From NCBI GenBank assembly GCA_015999985.1, contig JAECRA010000027.1:1-55068 (forward strand): a DNA stretch of 55,068 nt, given 5' to 3'. The DNA comes from Comamonadaceae bacterium (GTDB lineage Bacteria; Pseudomonadota; Gammaproteobacteria; Burkholderiales; Burkholderiaceae_C). The position numbers were made by a program, and so were the translations under genes. How positions within the stretch are numbered: the stretch's first letter is position 1; each line of letters starts with the position of its first letter. The notes beneath the pieces were generated by a model. That model was not told where the DNA came from. It did no database searches and saw only the letters and a program-made list of their open reading frames with translations. Below, one piece after another: positions 52,674 through 55,068 of the stretch.

Positions 52674-54145
52674 AAGCCAAGAAATTTCTAATTGCGCGAC
52701 TGAACCACGAGACCAATACCTTTTCTCCGGTTCCGACTCCGATCGAAGCTTTTGCGCCTGTCTATGGCGTGCACGCATACCAGGCGAACAAAGGCATGAG
52801 AACCGCCATGTCGGCCTTCATCGACCTGGCTGAGGCGGAAGGGGCGGAGATCGCATCCCCAGTGTCGGCCATGGCGAATCCCAGTGGCCCTGTGCATGCT
52901 GCTGCCTACGATGAGCTGACGCGCCGCATCGTCGAAGCCGTTCCCGGCTGCGATGCCATCTTGCTGGATCTGCATGGGGCGATGGTGGCCGACAACAGCC
53001 CAGATGGCGAAGGCGACTTGCTTGAGCGTGTGCGCGCGGCCGCGCCAGGTGTGCCTATTGGTGTAGCGCTGGATTTGCACGGCAACATCACGCCGAAGAT
53101 GATTGCCAACTCCGACGTCATGGTGGGCTTTAAGACCTATCCTCACGTGGACATGTACGAGACGGGCGAGCAGGCTGGACGCCTTTTGCTGGAGATGTGG
53201 CGGGGAACTGCTGCCTATCAGGTCGTATGGAAGCGCTTGCCGTTGATGAGCCACACGCTGCGCAGCACCACATTGAGTGGGCATATGCGCCAAGCGGTAG
53301 AGATTGCGCGGGAGCTGGAGCGTAGTGGTGTTCCGGCGGTTTCGGTATTTAGTGGCTTTTCACTGGCCGATATTGAGGCGCCTTGCGTCAGCGTGGTAGC
53401 TACTTGCCGTCAAGACGACGTGGCCGCTGGCAAAGAGGCCGTTGAAGGCTTGGCCGGGCAAATCTGGGAGCGTCGTACAGACTACATCTACCAAAGTGAG
53501 CCGCTGTCTGATTCTCTGCTCCGCGCTCAATCCCTTGCGAAGGACGCCACCAAGCCTGTGCTGTTGCTGGACCATGGAGATAACTGTATGTCTGGCGGAA
53601 CCTGTGACACCATGGATGTGTTGCATGCCGCGCTGGAGTTGGATCTATCCGGCATAGCCATGGGTCCTTTGTGTGATCCTGAAGCGGTGGCCGTGCTCAC
53701 GGCTGCAGGTGTAGGCACAGAACTGGAGCTTGAACTTGGTAACAAGGTTTCGCTTGAGCACATTGGATTGCACAAGAAGCCGCTGCGCTTACGCGGTACT
53801 GTGCGGGCAGTGAGCGACGGTAGCTACACCGTGACCGGCCCTATCTACACGGGCCAGCGTTGCCAAATGGGTCGAGCGGTGTGCTTTGACATTGGTGCTG
53901 CGCAGATCGTCGTGACCGAGCAGACGCATGAGCCCTGGGACCTTGGTGTGTTCCATTGCGTGGGCATCGATCCCACGCAGTTCCGCTACCTCTTGCTCAA
54001 ATCGCGCATGTACTGCCGACCAGTGTTTGTGCCACTTTCGGCGGGCTTGGTGGAATGTGACAGCCCAGGCGTGACCACGTCTGACTACACGCGCTTCACC
54101 TTTGATCACGTGAGCCGTCCGGTATTTCCGCTGGACGTTATTTAA
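52670..54145 (+). CDS. M81-family metallopeptidase (MlrC-like)
   Basis: Protein of 491 residues in the MlrC family, whose best-known member breaks down linearised microcystin peptides. Marks: ARLNHETNTFSPVPT, LDLHGAMVADNSPDGEGDLLERV, LDLHGNITPKMIANSDVMVGFKTYPHVDMYETG and the C-terminal domain with LLLDHGDNCMSGGTCDTMDVLHA. Predicted zinc site at the DxHG and H-V-D blocks. It starts over the last codons of the amidohydrolase (ATGA overlap), so both are made together. Many M81 proteins lack a known substrate; here an imported peptide-like or amide compound is likely. Confidence 0.9.
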   Translation: MKAKKFLIARLNHETNTFSPVPTPIEAFAPVYGVHAYQANKGMRTAMSAFIDLAEAEGAEIASPVSAMANPSGPVHAAAYDELTRRIVEAVPGCDAILLDLHGAMVADNSPDGEGDLLERVRAAAPGVPIGVALDLHGNITPKMIANSDVMVGFKTYPHVDMYETGEQAGRLLLEMWRGTAAYQVVWKRLPLMSHTLRSTTLSGHMRQAVEIARELERSGVPAVSVFSGFSLADIEAPCVSVVATCRQDDVAAGKEAVEGLAGQIWERRTDYIYQSEPLSDSLLRAQSLAKDATKPVLLLDHGDNCMSGGTCDTMDVLHAALELDLSGIAMGPLCDPEAVAVLTAAGVGTELELELGNKVSLEHIGLHKKPLRLRGTVRAVSDGSYTVTGPIYTGQRCQMGRAVCFDIGAAQIVVTEQTHEPWDLGVFHCVGIDPTQFRYLLLKSRMYCRPVFVPLSAGLVECDSPGVTTSDYTRFTFDHVSRPVFPLDVI

Positions 54146-54254
54146 GGCGCTCACGCTTTGATCGCGCGGGCTTGTCCGTGGTCCGCGAATAATCTTCTAT
54201 CCTCGTTGCCCTGATCCCTTGTTAGGCATCGTTTCTTTCCCGTGTCCCCCGTCT

Positions 54255-54290
54255 CCCGTCTTCCCCGCGCAGGCGGGGATCCAGGGTTAG
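54255..54290 (+). repeat. Dispersed CCCCGC/GCGGGG repeat, forward copy
   Basis: CCCGTCTTCCCCGCGCAGG then GCGGGGATCCAGGGTTAG. The core hairpin is CCCCGC-GCAG-GCGGGG. The flank after it (GGATCCAGGGTTAGGAAGCAC) matches 19272-19292 with few changes. Confidence 0.75.
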
Positions 54291-54382
54291 GAAGCACCGC
54301 GCTCGCTGACTACTGGCCTAACTAGTCGCGAGTTTTGTTGATTTTGTGTTGGTAAGCATGTGGTTTGGGAAACGCTACGTCA

Positions 54383-54419
54383 GGTAACCGTGGATCCCCG
54401 CCTGCGCGGGGATGACGGG
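54383..54419 (-). repeat. Dispersed CCCCGC/GCGGGG repeat, inverted copy
   Basis: GGTAACCGTGGATCCCCGCC then TGCGCGGGGATGACGGG: same core hairpin (CCCCGC-CTGC-GCGGGG) in opposite orientation to the copy at 54255. CGTCAGGTAACC just before it (54378) matches 19240-19251. Confidence 0.75.
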
Positions 54420-54717
54420 CACCACAGCACCACAGGCACCACCGCACCACAGCCAATATCAACGGCAATGGCTGATTGGAGTCATACACATAGTCGGCAG
54501 AGCAAATCCATGTAGCTTGCGAGTAGCCCCAGAGAAGCGTTCCGTTCACGCGATCCTGACCAGCGTACTTAGCGATCCCAAGTCTAGAGCGCGCATGTTC
54601 CACTCCTGGGTGTTACTTAAGCGTTCCTAATGAGTATTGCATCATTTTTAATTTGTCGCACCTTTTCTTTAACAGTAAAGTGACTCAACATTCACGGGGT
54701 TAAGAGGAGTTTGCTTC

Positions 54718-55068
54718 ATGATGCAAAGTAACTTGCAGGAATCGGGCGTTCATCAATCCATTAGCCGGATGAAGGGACACCTGAGCAGGCAAGGCTTGAA
54801 CCGTGAAAGTCTCGCAGACGTCCTCGCATGCGTTGTAGAACTTGCTTCACACAAGGATTGGTGGACCCAATCACGCTATGCGGAACCAGAGGCGGGAGAG
54901 AATCAAGCGAGATATCTGATCAGTGAAGATGCTGATAGAGGGTTTGCCCTTTACTTGAACGTCATGCTGCCGGGTAAGAAAATTGTTCCCCACAATCACA
55001 CGACGTGGGCTTGCATCGCTTCCGTCGAGGGCATCGAATACAACTATGTATACGATCGAATCGATGAT
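54718..55068 (+). CDS. Cysteine dioxygenase-like cupin protein, partial (cut by window end)
   Basis: First 117 codons of an open frame that runs off the window. It starts at ATG 54718 or 54721 after an AGGAG site. Translation begins MMQSNLQESGVHQSISRMKG and includes LYLNVMLPGKKIVPHNHTTW, followed by ACIASVEGIEYNYVYDR. The PHNHTTWA block and the ExxxYxR pattern fit the iron-binding cupin of type I cysteine dioxygenase or a 3-mercaptopropionate dioxygenase, which oxidise thiols to sulfinic acids with O2. The C-terminal part with the third His and catalytic Tyr is outside the window, so the call stays open. Confidence 0.78.
   Translation, partial: MMQSNLQESGVHQSISRMKGHLSRQGLNRESLADVLACVVELASHKDWWTQSRYAEPEAGENQARYLISEDADRGFALYLNVMLPGKKIVPHNHTTWACIASVEGIEYNYVYDRIDD

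Larger units (their letters stand above)
54146..54717. other. 572-bp region with dispersed repeats, no gene
   Basis: No coding sequence is convincing. It contains two inverted copies of the CCCCGC-type repeat and, at its right end, the leader of the next gene with a good AGGAG site (about 54704-54708). The part 54420-54600 is rich in CACCACAGCACC-like short repeats near its start and shows nothing else. Confidence 0.55.

Overview
The window looks like chromosomal DNA of a betaproteobacterium of the order Burkholderiales, probably Comamonadaceae. This rests on gene content: three Bug-type (TctC-like) binding proteins, a BPSS1780-type membrane protein, two IPTL-CTERM surface proteins, a creBC pair, the thrB-DUF2782-polA neighbourhood and a prfB with the programmed frameshift. 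No phage, plasmid, transposase or CRISPR is visible.

Layout. 86-12411: a Spy-like lipoprotein, a block of palindromic repeats, and three paralogous UshA-type 5'-nucleotidase lipoproteins. A CoA-ester catabolic module lies between the first and second paralog: CoA transferase, Bug protein and crotonase, with a divergent LysR regulator and a BKACE-type enzyme. 12580-35863 is mostly core genome: a tight operon (DUF2782 protein, thrB, BPSS1780 membrane protein, PLP enzyme), polA, a PACE efflux protein, a GDSL esterase, a large IPTL-CTERM surface protein, an RcnB-like protein, overlapping pepN-fbp, prfB, a LysR regulator divergent from ilvD, creBC and a lipocalin. 36173-37880: tRNA-Asn with its terminator, then a glycine-rich IPTL-CTERM protein. 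38109-45325: a seven-gene leftward catabolic operon (TauD-type dioxygenase, GntR, Bug, SMP-30, TPP enzyme, Bug, SDR) with a perfect palindrome upstream of its first gene. 45657-54145: a GntR regulator divergent from a Liv-type ABC importer whose operon continues into a carbamoylase-type amidohydrolase and an M81 (MlrC-like) metallopeptidase. The window ends inside a cysteine dioxygenase-like gene that starts at 54718.

How parts fit. The accessory regions share one logic: a periplasmic binding protein or importer, a set of hydrolases or CoA/TPP enzymes, and a local one-component regulator with symmetric sites beside it. Substrates cannot be read from sequence alone. The best candidates for an undescribed system are the importer-amidohydrolase-M81 operon and the seven-gene operon. 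The nucleotidase array, the first member of which has a Pho-box-like 11-bp repeat, suggests extracellular phosphate or nucleotide scavenging.

Limits: all calls are from reading the sequence and family knowledge. No searches, structure predictions or alignments were run.
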